Assembly (NCBI GenBank): GCA_030447385.1
Contig: JAUJOY010000002.1
Location: 308,224-372,223, forward strand
Length of the DNA stretch: 64,000 bases
Source: Mycobacteriales bacterium
GTDB lineage: Bacteria > Actinomycetota > Actinomycetes > Mycobacteriales > SCTD01
Direction: 5' to 3'
Every line of letters begins with the position of its first letter. Positions within the stretch are counted from its first letter, which is position 1. Position numbers and translations under genes: made by a program. The notes under the pieces were generated by a model that saw only the letters and a program-made list of their open reading frames with translations, had not been told where the DNA came from and made no database searches. Shown here one piece after another: positions 8,149 through 15,992 of this stretch.

Positions 8149-9639
8149 TCAGGCCGGCCCGATCAGCCCCGCGGTGATCTGTGCGGACAGCGCCACCAGC
8201 GGAAGCCCCCCGCCCGGGTGCGACGAGCCGCCGACGAGGAAGAGCCCCGGAATGGGGGATCGGTTCGCGGGGCGGAGGAAGGCGGCGGCGGAGCCGTTGG
8301 AGGAGGTCCCGTAGATGGCCCCGCCCGCGGCGCCCGTCCGTTGCTCGAGGTCGGCGGGTGAGAGCGTCGCCGACCACAGCACCCGCTCGCCGGTGGGCAG
8401 GCCGCGCTGCGCCAGCAGCTCCAGCAGCCGGTCGCCGTAGTCCTTCGCCAGCCCGGGGGAGCTCCAGTCCACCGCGCCTGTTCCGGATCCGTGTCGCGGC
8501 GCGTTCACCAGGACGAACCAGGCCTCGCACCCCTCAGGTCGGATGGCCGGGTCGTCAGGCGCGCTGACGTACAGCGTGGGGTCGGGCACCGGGCAGGCCT
8601 CGCGCCCGAAGACCGCCTCGAACTCGGCGTCGTAGTCGAACGGGAAGAGCACGTTGTGGTGCGCCAGCCCGGCCGTCCTGCCCTTCACCGCCAGCAGGAG
8701 CACGAAGCCGGACAGGGACGGGGTGGCCTTCGCCAGCCGCCGCTCGGCGGCCGGGGCGTGCACGAGCGAGCCGTAGACGTGCGCCGCATCGGTGTTGGCG
8801 ACGACCACGTCGGCGGGCAGCGAGCTCCCGTCCGCGAGCTGCACCCCGCTGGCCCGGCCACCTGCCGTCTCGATGCTCGTCACGCGGGTGCCGAGGCAGA
8901 TCCGTGCCCCGCGCTCGACCGCACGGTCCCGGATCGCGAGGCCCAGGCGGTGCAGCCCACCCTGCACGTACCAGCCGCCGAACGCCTGCTCGACGTACGG
9001 GATGGCGGCCAGCGCTCCGGGCGCGCGGCGCGGATCGGACCCGGTGTAGGTGGCGTAGCGGTCGAGGAAGGTGCGCAGGCGCGGATCGCGCAGGTGGCGC
9101 CGGCCCAGCGAGCGCAGGGAGCGGTACGGCGCGATCGTCGCGATGTCGCGTGGCCGCCGGACCGCGAGCCGCGCGAGGTCCGCCGGACCGTCCAGCGCCG
9201 TCTCGAGGAAGGGGAGCCGGCTGGCCTCCCACATCCGCTGGGCGCGCGCGGAGAAGGACCTCCAGTCCTCGCCGTTGCCCGGACCCAGCGCGACGTCCAG
9301 CCGGGCGCAGAAGTCGTCGAGGTCCGCGACCGCGTCGAACGTCGTGCCGTCCGGGAAGCGGTAGCGCGCGGTGGGGTCCAGCGGCGTGAGCGTCACGTCG
9401 TCCGGCCAGCCGCCGGTCTCCTCGAACAGGTCGCGAAAGACGTACGGCATCGTCACGAGCGACGGCCCGGTGTCGAAGCGGAACCGGCCGTGGCCGGGCA
9501 CGTCGTGCTCGATCAGCCCGAGCTTGCCCCCGACCTCCTCGGCGGCTTCGCACAGCGTCACCTCGTGGCCGAGCGCGGCCAGCCGGGCGGCCGCCGCCAG
9601 GCCGCCCACGCCGGCGCCGATGACCACGATGCGGCTCAC
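8149..9639 (-). CDS. CrtI/CrtD-like carotenoid desaturase
   Basis: This 496-aa FAD-dependent enzyme of the phytoene desaturase family has the Rossmann motif VVIGAGVGGLAAAARLA, the motif RFRFDTGPSLVTMP, YTGSDPRRAPG in the middle and the C-terminal FAD motif GGSSHPGGGLPLV. It is the last gene of the carotenoid-tailoring operon, 10 bp after a glycosyltransferase gene. As a second CrtI homologue next to a CruF-like hydratase, it is a candidate 3,4-desaturase (CrtD role), but a lycopene-forming or oxidase role is equally open from sequence alone. The start is GTG. Confidence 0.75.
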   Translation of the reverse strand: MSRIVVIGAGVGGLAAAARLAALGHEVTLCEAAEEVGGKLGLIEHDVPGHGRFRFDTGPSLVTMPYVFRDLFEETGGWPDDVTLTPLDPTARYRFPDGTTFDAVADLDDFCARLDVALGPGNGEDWRSFSARAQRMWEASRLPFLETALDGPADLARLAVRRPRDIATIAPYRSLRSLGRRHLRDPRLRTFLDRYATYTGSDPRRAPGALAAIPYVEQAFGGWYVQGGLHRLGLAIRDRAVERGARICLGTRVTSIETAGGRASGVQLADGSSLPADVVVANTDAAHVYGSLVHAPAAERRLAKATPSLSGFVLLLAVKGRTAGLAHHNVLFPFDYDAEFEAVFGREACPVPDPTLYVSAPDDPAIRPEGCEAWFVLVNAPRHGSGTGAVDWSSPGLAKDYGDRLLELLAQRGLPTGERVLWSATLSPADLEQRTGAAGGAIYGTSSNGSAAAFLRPANRSPIPGLFLVGGSSHPGGGLPLVALSAQITAGLIGPA

Positions 9640-9649
9640 GCGGGTGCCC

Positions 9650-10717
9650 TCACAGCGCCCGACCCTTCCACGTCAGGGTCCCCCTGCGCTGCGCCGAGCG
9701 CGAGCGTCCGCTCAGCCACGCGAGCAGGACGACCGACACCGGGTGGGCGAGCGCTGCGGGCAAGGCTCGGGAGCCGGTACGCCGGGCCGCGACCGCCCGG
9801 CCGGCGACCCCGGCGACATACCCGAGTGCGCCCGCCCTGGAGCCGCGCAGCGCCGCCAGCGGCGGCCCGACGTAGAGCAGGAGCAGCAGGGGGATCGCGG
9901 GCGCGGGCAGCGTCCACAGCGACTTCGTGTAGCCGTCCACCAGCTCCGCCCAGCTGCCGTACATCCGGGTCGTCGCCAGGGACGTGCCGTCACAGACGCC
10001 GCCGTGTCCACCGGTCCGCTGGACAGCCCGCAGGAGCTCGACGTCCTCCACGACCTCGGCCCGCACGGCCGCATGACCTCCGGCCCGGTCGTACGCGGTG
10101 CGCCGGACGGCCAGCAGCTGGCCGTTCGCGGCCGACATCGACGGCCGGCTCGAGCGCTCCGCGGCGCGCAGGGGCAGGAACGTCAGCCAGGACCACTGCA
10201 GCAGCGGCTGCACCAGCGCCGTCGCCCCCGGGGCCTCCTGACGGGGGTAGGGGCTGAGCAGGTCGAGCCCGGTCTGCTCGAGCAGCACGACGGTCGCCGC
10301 GATCGCGTGCGGGGCCAGGACGACGTCCGCGTCGAGGAAGACGAGGACCGTGCTGGTGGGGGCGGCGGCATCGGCGAGCTGCTGGCATGCGTAGGGCTTG
10401 CCGAGCCAGCCCTGCGGAGGCGGCCGCCCGGCAAGGACACGTACCCGGAGGTCGCCAGTGGCCAGCGTCCGGACGAGCTCGGCGGTGCCATCGGTGCTGC
10501 CGTCGTCGAGGACCACCACCTCGAGGTCCACGCCCTCCTGGGCCAGCAGTGCCCGAAGGCACGGCGCGATCCGGCCCGCCTCGTCGCGGACCGGCAGCAG
10601 CACGGAGACGGGGGTGCTCGTCGAGCGCCCCGTGGGCGTGCGCAGCAGCTGGGCGTTGACCGCCGCGTGCAGCGCCAGCGCCCCGGCCGCGGCGGAGGCC
10701 AGCGCGACCGGGGTCAT
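9650..10717 (-). CDS. GT2 family glycosyltransferase (CruG-like, carotenoid operon)
   Basis: The 355-aa membrane-associated glycosyltransferase has one N-terminal hydrophobic helix, a GT-A domain (VSVLLPVRDEAGRI, DDGSTDGT, FLDADV) and EDVELLRAVQ with SLWT at the acceptor side, then C-terminal hydrophobic segments. The DxD equivalent is DAD. The ATG at 10717 overlaps the cruF-like stop (ATGA), so the two are coupled; the longer track ORF is an upstream extension in another gene. By analogy with cyanobacterial CruF-CruG, it may glycosylate the hydroxyl introduced by the CruF-like protein. The sugar donor is unknown. Confidence 0.75.
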   Translation of the reverse strand: MTPVALASAAAGALALHAAVNAQLLRTPTGRSTSTPVSVLLPVRDEAGRIAPCLRALLAQEGVDLEVVVLDDGSTDGTAELVRTLATGDLRVRVLAGRPPPQGWLGKPYACQQLADAAAPTSTVLVFLDADVVLAPHAIAATVVLLEQTGLDLLSPYPRQEAPGATALVQPLLQWSWLTFLPLRAAERSSRPSMSAANGQLLAVRRTAYDRAGGHAAVRAEVVEDVELLRAVQRTGGHGGVCDGTSLATTRMYGSWAELVDGYTKSLWTLPAPAIPLLLLLYVGPPLAALRGSRAGALGYVAGVAGRAVAARRTGSRALPAALAHPVSVVLLAWLSGRSRSAQRRGTLTWKGRAL

Positions 10718-11484
10718 GCCCGCCGCAGGGAGATCGCGTAGGGCACCGCGACCAACCCCATGACCGCCCCGCCGATCAGGGCTACCGAGGGGCGGCCGAA
10801 GAAGGCGAGGTTGGCGAGGATCGAGGAGGCGTAGGTCCACAGGAACAGCGCCGCCGGCACCCGGTCGTCGGCCTCGCGCCGCCCGAGCAGCTGCAGCACC
10901 CCGAGCATCAGCGCCGCGACCAGGAACCAGCCGAGGTAGTTCGAGATCGGGATGTCCGGCGCCCCCGGCAGGGCCACCTGCACGTCGAGGAACCGCCAGT
11001 GGCCGGCCTCGACCATCTGCGGGTCGAGGAACAGGTCCCAGGACGCCAGGGCTGCTGCCCCCACGACCGCGGCTCCCACGGCAGTACGCGCCAGCCGCTG
11101 CCCCACCAGCAGGCACGGATAGGCGAACATCGCCCAGGCCAGCGGGATCACGACGGGTACGCCGAGCAGCTTCGGGCCGAGCGAGTCGGCGTACTCGTAC
11201 TGCCCGAACGGAACGCCGGTGGCGGTGCCGACGGCCTCCGCCAGCAGCCCGGACGCGGCGGTCACCAGCACGTACAGCGCCGTCCAGCGCGGGCCACGGT
11301 GCACCAGCGCGTGGCTCACCGAGGCGAGGAAGAAGGCGAGCACCGTGACGATCGTCAGCAGGTCCCTGGCCCGCCCCTGGAGGAGCGGGTAGGCCACCTG
11401 CAGCAGCACCGTGACCCCGGCGAGAAGGACCGGGATCCGCCGCAGCAGCGGCTCCGCGGAGGTCTCCGCGACGGTCGTCGGCAC
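10714..11484 (-). CDS. cruF: CruF-like carotenoid hydratase
   Basis: This 256-aa polytopic membrane protein matches the DUF422/CruF family, which hydrates the 1',2' double bond of acyclic carotenoid ends. Recognisable features are GTATGVPFGQYEYAD, GPKLLGVPVVIPLAWAMFAYP, the Asp-containing ASWDLFLDPQMV and GHWRF, and ISNYLGWFLVAALM. At least six hydrophobic helices are present. The start is taken as GTG 11484, 10 bp after the upstream gene's stop; the track ORF runs 24 codons further in a region overlapping that gene. It overlaps the glycosyltransferase gene, which supports a shared modification step. Confidence 0.82.
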   Translation of the reverse strand: MPTTVAETSAEPLLRRIPVLLAGVTVLLQVAYPLLQGRARDLLTIVTVLAFFLASVSHALVHRGPRWTALYVLVTAASGLLAEAVGTATGVPFGQYEYADSLGPKLLGVPVVIPLAWAMFAYPCLLVGQRLARTAVGAAVVGAAALASWDLFLDPQMVEAGHWRFLDVQVALPGAPDIPISNYLGWFLVAALMLGVLQLLGRREADDRVPAALFLWTYASSILANLAFFGRPSVALIGGAVMGLVAVPYAISLRRA

Positions 11485-11494
11485 GCGCCCGAGC

Positions 11495-11962
11495 CTACGG
11501 CGAGGCGTCCAGGGAGCTCGCCGGCACGAACAGCGCGCGCAGCCGACGCACGGCATCTGCCAGGGCCCTGCGCGCCACCGGGCCGTGCGTGGCGTACCAG
11601 TGCGGGTCCTCCTCGACGAGGTCGTCGTAGGCCTCGCCGAGCTCCTCCCCGGACAGCGCCCGGCCGGCCACCGGGTCGTCGTAGAGCAGGTGCCACAGCT
11701 CGGAGACCTCCGCGGTCGGCGCGAGGGGCAGGCCGCGGGAGAGCCAGCCGCCGAGGTCGAGGTCGATCTCGTCCGGGTCGTCCTCCATCAGGGTGAGGCC
11801 GTGCTCCTGCGCGTGGTGCTCCAGGGCGGCCCGGCTGGTGAACACCGGGACCTTGCCCTGATGCCGCAGCAGCACGTCCGTCTCGGTCTCGTCGTCGACG
11901 ACCCAGCCGACGTGCCAGCGGTCCGCGCCGTCGACGAGGAGCACCTCGTAGAGGTCAGCCAC
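11495..11962 (-). CDS. Conserved acidic hypothetical protein
   Basis: The 155-aa product is soluble and acidic with no signal peptide or membrane segment. It opens MADLYEVLLVDGADRWHVGWVVDDETETDVLLRH-like sequence and contains EDDPDEIDLDLGGWL and YDDLVEEDPHWY, suggesting a small alpha/beta protein. Its start overlaps the end of the CrtO-like gene by 8 bp, and the CruF-like gene begins 10 bp after its stop, so it is co-expressed with carotenoid enzymes. I do not recognise a function. Confidence 0.7.
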   Translation of the reverse strand: MADLYEVLLVDGADRWHVGWVVDDETETDVLLRHQGKVPVFTSRAALEHHAQEHGLTLMEDDPDEIDLDLGGWLSRGLPLAPTAEVSELWHLLYDDPVAGRALSGEELGEAYDDLVEEDPHWYATHGPVARRALADAVRRLRALFVPASSLDASP

Positions 11963-13571
11963 GAAGCCGGTCCCTTCCGGCCCGGGCTCCTGCCGCCACG
12001 CGGGCGAGCCGCGACGGGGAGCGGTCGCCGAGCGCGACCACCGCGGCCGAGCGGCCGCTGGCGCCGAACACGCCGCCGCCGGGGTGCGTGGACGCGCCGC
12101 ACAGGTACATGCCGCCGACCCCCGGCATCCGGTAGCCGGCCAGCTCCGGCATCGGGCGCCACAGGAACATCTGGTCGAACGCCATCTCGACGTGCATGAC
12201 CTGACCGCGCAGGAGGCCGAGCTCGCGCTCCAGGTCGAGCGGCGTCTGCACGTGCATCTGCTCGACGCTCCCGGCGAAGCCGGGCGCGACCCGGTCCACC
12301 GCCTCCACGAGCTTGGTCCCCTCCCGCTCGCGGATGGCGTCCCAGCTCTCGCCGTTGGACAGCGCGTACGGGTGCCACTGCCCCCACACGGTGACGTTGT
12401 GCTTGCCCGGCGGCGCGATCGTGTCGTCGAACGCGCTGAACGTCATGGCGAGCGCGGCCGGCTGCTCAGGGGGGAGCCCGGCGCTGTACTCGCCGTGCGC
12501 CTTGCGCAGGAACTGCCGGCTGGGCGCGATCAGCTGCAGGGCGCGGTAGGTCTGCGGTGTGCCGGCCGCGTAGGCCGGCAGCGCGCTCGTCGCGAGCCGT
12601 ACCACCATCCCGATCCCGTTGCCGGTGCGGACGCTGCGCCGGGCCCGGCCGGCGAGGTCAGCAGGCAGCCCGTCCCCGAGCAGGTCCAGGGTGGTCAGGA
12701 CGTGGCAGCCCGCGACGACCAGACCGGCCGGCAGATGCTCGCCGGAGGAGGTCAGCACGCCGGTCGTACGGCCCCCGCTCGTGGTGATGGCCGCGGCGCC
12801 GTCGCCGAGCCGGACCCTGCCGCCGTAGGACTCGAGGCGCCGCTGCAGCGCCTCGGAGAGCATCCCGCTGCCGCCCTTGGGGTGGCCGGGCGGGACCAGG
12901 TGCATGACCGTGTTCCAGCCGACGAGGTCGGCGGTCGCGACCTCGTGCGTCGGCGGGCCGGACTGCGCGCCCAGCCACGCCAGCGCGGTCTTGAGGCGCT
13001 CGTCGTCGAAGTGCTCGTCGAGCAGCCCGTCGGCACTGGTGAGGAACTGACGCGAGAGCTCGAGGCCGTCCAGGCCGGTGGACGTGCCGATGCCCCAGAG
13101 GGTCCGGCCGAGGTGGGTCATCGTCGGCGGCCCCTGGAACGCCTGGAAGACGCGCAGGTTGCGGGCCGACCAGTCGAGGACGAAGGCGCGGTAGGCCGCC
13201 GCGTCCCGGCTGCCGCAGACCGCCTCGATCGAGGCGCACGTGCGGTCGAGGTCGACGTGGAAGTGGATGCCCTCGTCCCCGAACGGCGCAAAGCCCCAGG
13301 GGTCGAGGTCCTGGTACTCCAGGCCGGCGGAGACGAGGTCGAGGTCCTCGACGATCCCGGTGTGGCGCACCATGATGTGCGCGCTCGAGCCGCGGTCCAT
13401 GCGGTAGCCGGGGAATCGCTCGACGGTGCTCACCGCCCCGCCCACGACGCTGTCGCGCTCCACGACCTCGACGTCCAGGCCCGCCCGGGCCAGGTAGCAG
13501 GCGGCGACGAGGCCGTTGTGCCCCGCGCCGACGACGACAGCGCGATCCCCTCCCGGCAGGACACCCTTCAC
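11955..13571 (-). CDS. CrtO/PYROXD2-like FAD-dependent oxidoreductase
   Basis: The 538-aa protein belongs to the CrtI superfamily but to the branch resembling CrtO-type carotene ketolases and PYROXD2: VVVGAGHNGLVAACYLARAG, then VVGGAVSTVE, a central LVPPGHPKGGSGML and a C-terminal GGMYLCGASTHPGGGVFGASG. CrtO enzymes introduce keto groups on carotenoid rings or ends. The start is uncertain: no ATG precedes the Rossmann motif closely, and GTG 13571 (10 bp after the GNAT stop) is chosen over the longer track ORF. Context supports a carotenoid role, but PYROXD2-like proteins with unrelated substrates are common. Confidence 0.7.
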   Translation of the reverse strand: MKGVLPGGDRAVVVGAGHNGLVAACYLARAGLDVEVVERDSVVGGAVSTVERFPGYRMDRGSSAHIMVRHTGIVEDLDLVSAGLEYQDLDPWGFAPFGDEGIHFHVDLDRTCASIEAVCGSRDAAAYRAFVLDWSARNLRVFQAFQGPPTMTHLGRTLWGIGTSTGLDGLELSRQFLTSADGLLDEHFDDERLKTALAWLGAQSGPPTHEVATADLVGWNTVMHLVPPGHPKGGSGMLSEALQRRLESYGGRVRLGDGAAAITTSGGRTTGVLTSSGEHLPAGLVVAGCHVLTTLDLLGDGLPADLAGRARRSVRTGNGIGMVVRLATSALPAYAAGTPQTYRALQLIAPSRQFLRKAHGEYSAGLPPEQPAALAMTFSAFDDTIAPPGKHNVTVWGQWHPYALSNGESWDAIREREGTKLVEAVDRVAPGFAGSVEQMHVQTPLDLERELGLLRGQVMHVEMAFDQMFLWRPMPELAGYRMPGVGGMYLCGASTHPGGGVFGASGRSAAVVALGDRSPSRLARVAAGARAGRDRLRG

Positions 13572-13581
13572 CGGCAGGAGA

Positions 13582-14121
13582 CTAGGACCCAGCAGTGCCC
13601 AGGGGCAGTCCCAGCACCGCGAAGGGCCGTGGGTCACCGGGGAAGTGCAGGTCGCGGACCAGGTCGACCCATCCTCCGCAGCGGTAGAACCGGCGCGCCC
13701 TCGTCTCGCGGTCGGGGGTGGTGAGGACCGCGGTAGGCGTCTCGACCTCCGCAAGCAGCCGGCTCACGAGCCGCCGGCCGAGCCCGGTGCCCTGGTAGGC
13801 CGGGCGCACGTGCAGCTCGCACACCTCGAACGCGCCGTCCAGCCAGCTCGCCGCGACGGGAGGTGACAGCGCCGCCCGCACCTGGTCGTGCCACCACTGG
13901 CCCGGCGCACCGACGTAGCCGTAGGCGATGCCGACGAGGCGCTCGCCGTCCATCGCCGCCACCGCCCGCAGCCCGGTGCAGTCGAGGTGGCTGGCCAGGA
14001 TGCCGCGCCGCGACAAGGCGGCCTCCGTGTGCACCTCCATGGCCTCTGCGTAGACATCGAGCACCTCCTCCTGGCAGGCGGCCAGCTGCGCACGGTCGAG
14101 GTCGACCACGACGACGCTCAT
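13582..14121 (-). CDS. GNAT family N-acetyltransferase
   Basis: The 179-aa protein has a GNAT acetyl-CoA binding core: FEVCELHVRPAYQGTGLGRRLVSRLLAE supplies the beta4 strand and the Q/RxxGxG/A loop, followed by VLTTPDRETRARRFYRCGGW. The start ATG overlaps the CrtA-like stop (ATGA). The acetyl acceptor is unknown. Its place inside a carotenoid operon is notable, but GNAT genes often appear as passengers. Confidence 0.75.
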   Translation of the reverse strand: MSVVVVDLDRAQLAACQEEVLDVYAEAMEVHTEAALSRRGILASHLDCTGLRAVAAMDGERLVGIAYGYVGAPGQWWHDQVRAALSPPVAASWLDGAFEVCELHVRPAYQGTGLGRRLVSRLLAEVETPTAVLTTPDRETRARRFYRCGGWVDLVRDLHFPGDPRPFAVLGLPLGTAGS

Positions 14122-14834
14122 CCGAGGGGGTCCCGTCCGTCGAGCGTGCCCGCGCCGCCGACGACGGCGAAGCGGGCGAACAGCTCCTCGGCGTACCAGC
14201 GCTCCGGCTCGGTCCGCGCCACGACGGCGGCGTGCGCCGGGCCGCGGGCGAACTCCCGCACCGCCCGGTCGGAGCTCCACACGCTGAACGTCCCCTGCAG
14301 TCCGAGCGGCGCCTCACCGATCCCGATCGCGGCGCGCAGCCCCTCGCGGCTGCGCAGGTCGTCCGAGACCGGTGGCACCGACCGCCAGAACCCGCGGGCG
14401 CTGCCGGCGCGGAGCCGGGCGCGCGTGAGCGCGGCGACCGGCCCGTCGGTGCGCACGGGCACCGGGTCGCCGAAGGGCTCGCGCCCGCTCCACCGCCCCC
14501 GGGAGGCCAGCGGCCGCAGGTCCACGCGCCAGCTCTCCTGCGCGATGTCCCGCCAGGCGGATGCCACGGGCGAGCTCCGCTCGAAGTCGGCGGCGGCCTC
14601 GGGTGAGGTCCACGTGGCCAGCAGCGCCCAGCGCTGCGGGTCGGCGTCGCGGATCGTGAAGGTGCGCCCGTCGCCGGTGCCCATCAGCTTGGCGAAGCGC
14701 AGGCCGGCCGTCCGCCGGACGCGGGTCCGGTCGCGTCCCATCCGCAGCAGGGCCGTCGGGACGGCGCCCGTCGCCACCCGCCACACGTGCAGCGTCACCA
14801 GCGCCGGCACGGGCTCGCGAACTGCCTCGCTCAT
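14118..14834 (-). CDS. crtA: CrtA-like (spheroidene monooxygenase family) protein
   Basis: The 238-aa protein resembles spheroidene monooxygenase, which inserts keto groups at C-2 of acyclic carotenoids. Supporting motifs are AGLRFAKLMGTG in the first third, QGTFSVWSSD, and the C-terminal VVARTEPERWYAEELFARF. It has no membrane helices. It is followed by the GNAT gene with an ATGA overlap and preceded by the small lipoprotein gene 72 bp upstream. Family membership is fairly clear; the actual substrate would depend on the end groups made by the CruF-like and desaturase enzymes. Confidence 0.78.
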   Translation of the reverse strand: MSEAVREPVPALVTLHVWRVATGAVPTALLRMGRDRTRVRRTAGLRFAKLMGTGDGRTFTIRDADPQRWALLATWTSPEAAADFERSSPVASAWRDIAQESWRVDLRPLASRGRWSGREPFGDPVPVRTDGPVAALTRARLRAGSARGFWRSVPPVSDDLRSREGLRAAIGIGEAPLGLQGTFSVWSSDRAVREFARGPAHAAVVARTEPERWYAEELFARFAVVGGAGTLDGRDPLG

Positions 14835-14906
14835 GGCCGGGTCCGCGGGCGGCGGGTCACCCGGAGGCAGCAGCCCATCCGGTGACGCGCTCCTGCCCGC
14901 CGCTGG

Positions 14907-15059
14907 TCACGGGGTGGGGGCGCCGGTCGGCTCTTTCCCGGGCGCACCCGGTGCCTGGTCGGTCTGGTTGTCGCTGTTGGTGTCACCGGACTGATTGCCG
15001 CCGCACCCGGCCAGCAGGAGGCCGAGGGCGAGGAGCAGGGCGGTGGCGGCACGTCTCAT
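14907..15059 (-). CDS. Small putative lipoprotein (50 aa)
   Basis: This ORF is too short for the supplied track. Translation gives MRRAATALLLALGLLLAGCG and then a short hydrophilic Gly/Asn/Asp/Pro tail ending GAPTP. The n-region, hydrophobic core and LLAGC lipobox make a complete lipoprotein signal, so only about 31 residues remain after processing. It starts with ATG at 15059, divergent from cysH (38 bp apart) and at the head of the carotenoid operon. No function can be assigned; a free-standing short lipoprotein is plausible. Confidence 0.6.
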   Translation of the reverse strand: MRRAATALLLALGLLLAGCGGNQSGDTNSDNQTDQAPGAPGKEPTGAPTP

Positions 15060-15097
15060 AGTCATCCACTTCCCTGGGAAGCCCCACCTGCACCTGC

Positions 15098-15802
15098 GTG
15101 TTGGATCCGGTCGTGGACACGGCGCAGCTGGAGCAGACGGCCCAGCAGGCCGGGCGTGACCTGGAGGGTGCCTCCGCGCAGGACATCCTGCGCTGGGCGG
15201 TCGACACCTTCGGGGACCGCTTCGCGATCGCCTCCTCCATGGGGGACGGGGTGCTCGCCTCCCTGGTGGCCTCCGTGGCGCCCGGCGTCGACGTCGTGTT
15301 CCTCGACACCGGCTACCACTTCGCCGAGACCCTCGGGACCCGCGACGCGGTGGCGTCGGTCTACGACGTGAAGGTCCGCACGATGCTGCCGCTGCGCACT
15401 GTGGCCGAGCAGGACGCCGAGCACGGCGAGCGGCTGTACGAGCGCGACCCCGGTGCCTGCTGCGCCCTGCGCAAGGTCGAGCCGCTGGCCCGCGGGCTGG
15501 AGCCCTACCTCGCCTGGGCGTCGGGCATCCGCCGCGACGAGGCGGCCACGCGCCGGGACATCGGCGTCGTGGAGTGGGACGCCAAGCGGTCGAAGGTGAA
15601 GGTCAACCCCCTGGCCGCCTGGACGCAGGACGACGTCGACACCTACGTGGCCGCCTACGGGGTGCTCGTCAACCCGCTGGCCTCCGACGGCTACCCCTCC
15701 ATCGGCTGCGGGCCGTGCACGCAGCGCGTGGCGCCGGGGGCCGACCCGCGCTCCGGCCGCTGGGCCGGCTCGGCGAAGACCGAGTGCGGCCTGCACGTCT
15801 GA
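15098..15802 (+). CDS. cysH: Phosphoadenylyl/adenylyl-sulfate reductase
   Basis: This 234-aa enzyme reduces activated sulfate (PAPS or APS) to sulfite. It has the PAPS-reductase fold with IASSMGDGVLASLV and VVFLDTGYHF, and the C-terminal ECGLHV carrying the catalytic cysteine. Two cysteine pairs (GACCALRK and GCGPCTQR) are the [4Fe-4S] ligands of APS-type reductases, so APS is the likelier substrate. The start is GTG 15098. It is plus-strand and convergent with the zinc-ribbon and sulfite reductase genes rather than in one operon with them. Confidence 0.9.
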   Translation: MLDPVVDTAQLEQTAQQAGRDLEGASAQDILRWAVDTFGDRFAIASSMGDGVLASLVASVAPGVDVVFLDTGYHFAETLGTRDAVASVYDVKVRTMLPLRTVAEQDAEHGERLYERDPGACCALRKVEPLARGLEPYLAWASGIRRDEAATRRDIGVVEWDAKRSKVKVNPLAAWTQDDVDTYVAAYGVLVNPLASDGYPSIGCGPCTQRVAPGADPRSGRWAGSAKTECGLHV

Positions 15803-15815
15803 CGTCGCCCGAGCC

Positions 15816-15986
15816 TCAGCCGTCGCTGCCGGCAGTCCCGGTCAGGCCGACGAAGCGCAGCCGGAACACCCGCAGGCAGTCCTCGCACCGCCACTCGCCG
15901 TGGCCGCTGGCTGGGTCGTCCCCCCACGGGCGCAGCGACACCTCGCCGCAGTACGGGCAGTACAGCGGCGCGGCCCGCTCACTCAC
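15816..15986 (-). CDS. Small zinc-ribbon protein next to sulfite reductase
   Basis: This 56-aa ORF is missing from the track. It starts GTG and has two CxxC pairs, YCPYCGE near the N-terminus and RCEDCLRVF near residue 34, typical of a zinc ribbon. An RBS-like gagggcagg precedes the start, and only 6 bp separate it from the sulfite reductase stop, so it is probably co-translated. A comparable short protein is found between sulfite reductase and cysH in other actinobacteria (my recollection). Its role is unknown; a helper in sulfur assimilation is inferred from context. Confidence 0.75.
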   Translation of the reverse strand: MSERAAPLYCPYCGEVSLRPWGDDPASGHGEWRCEDCLRVFRLRFVGLTGTAGSDG

Positions 15987-15992
15987 CTGCCC

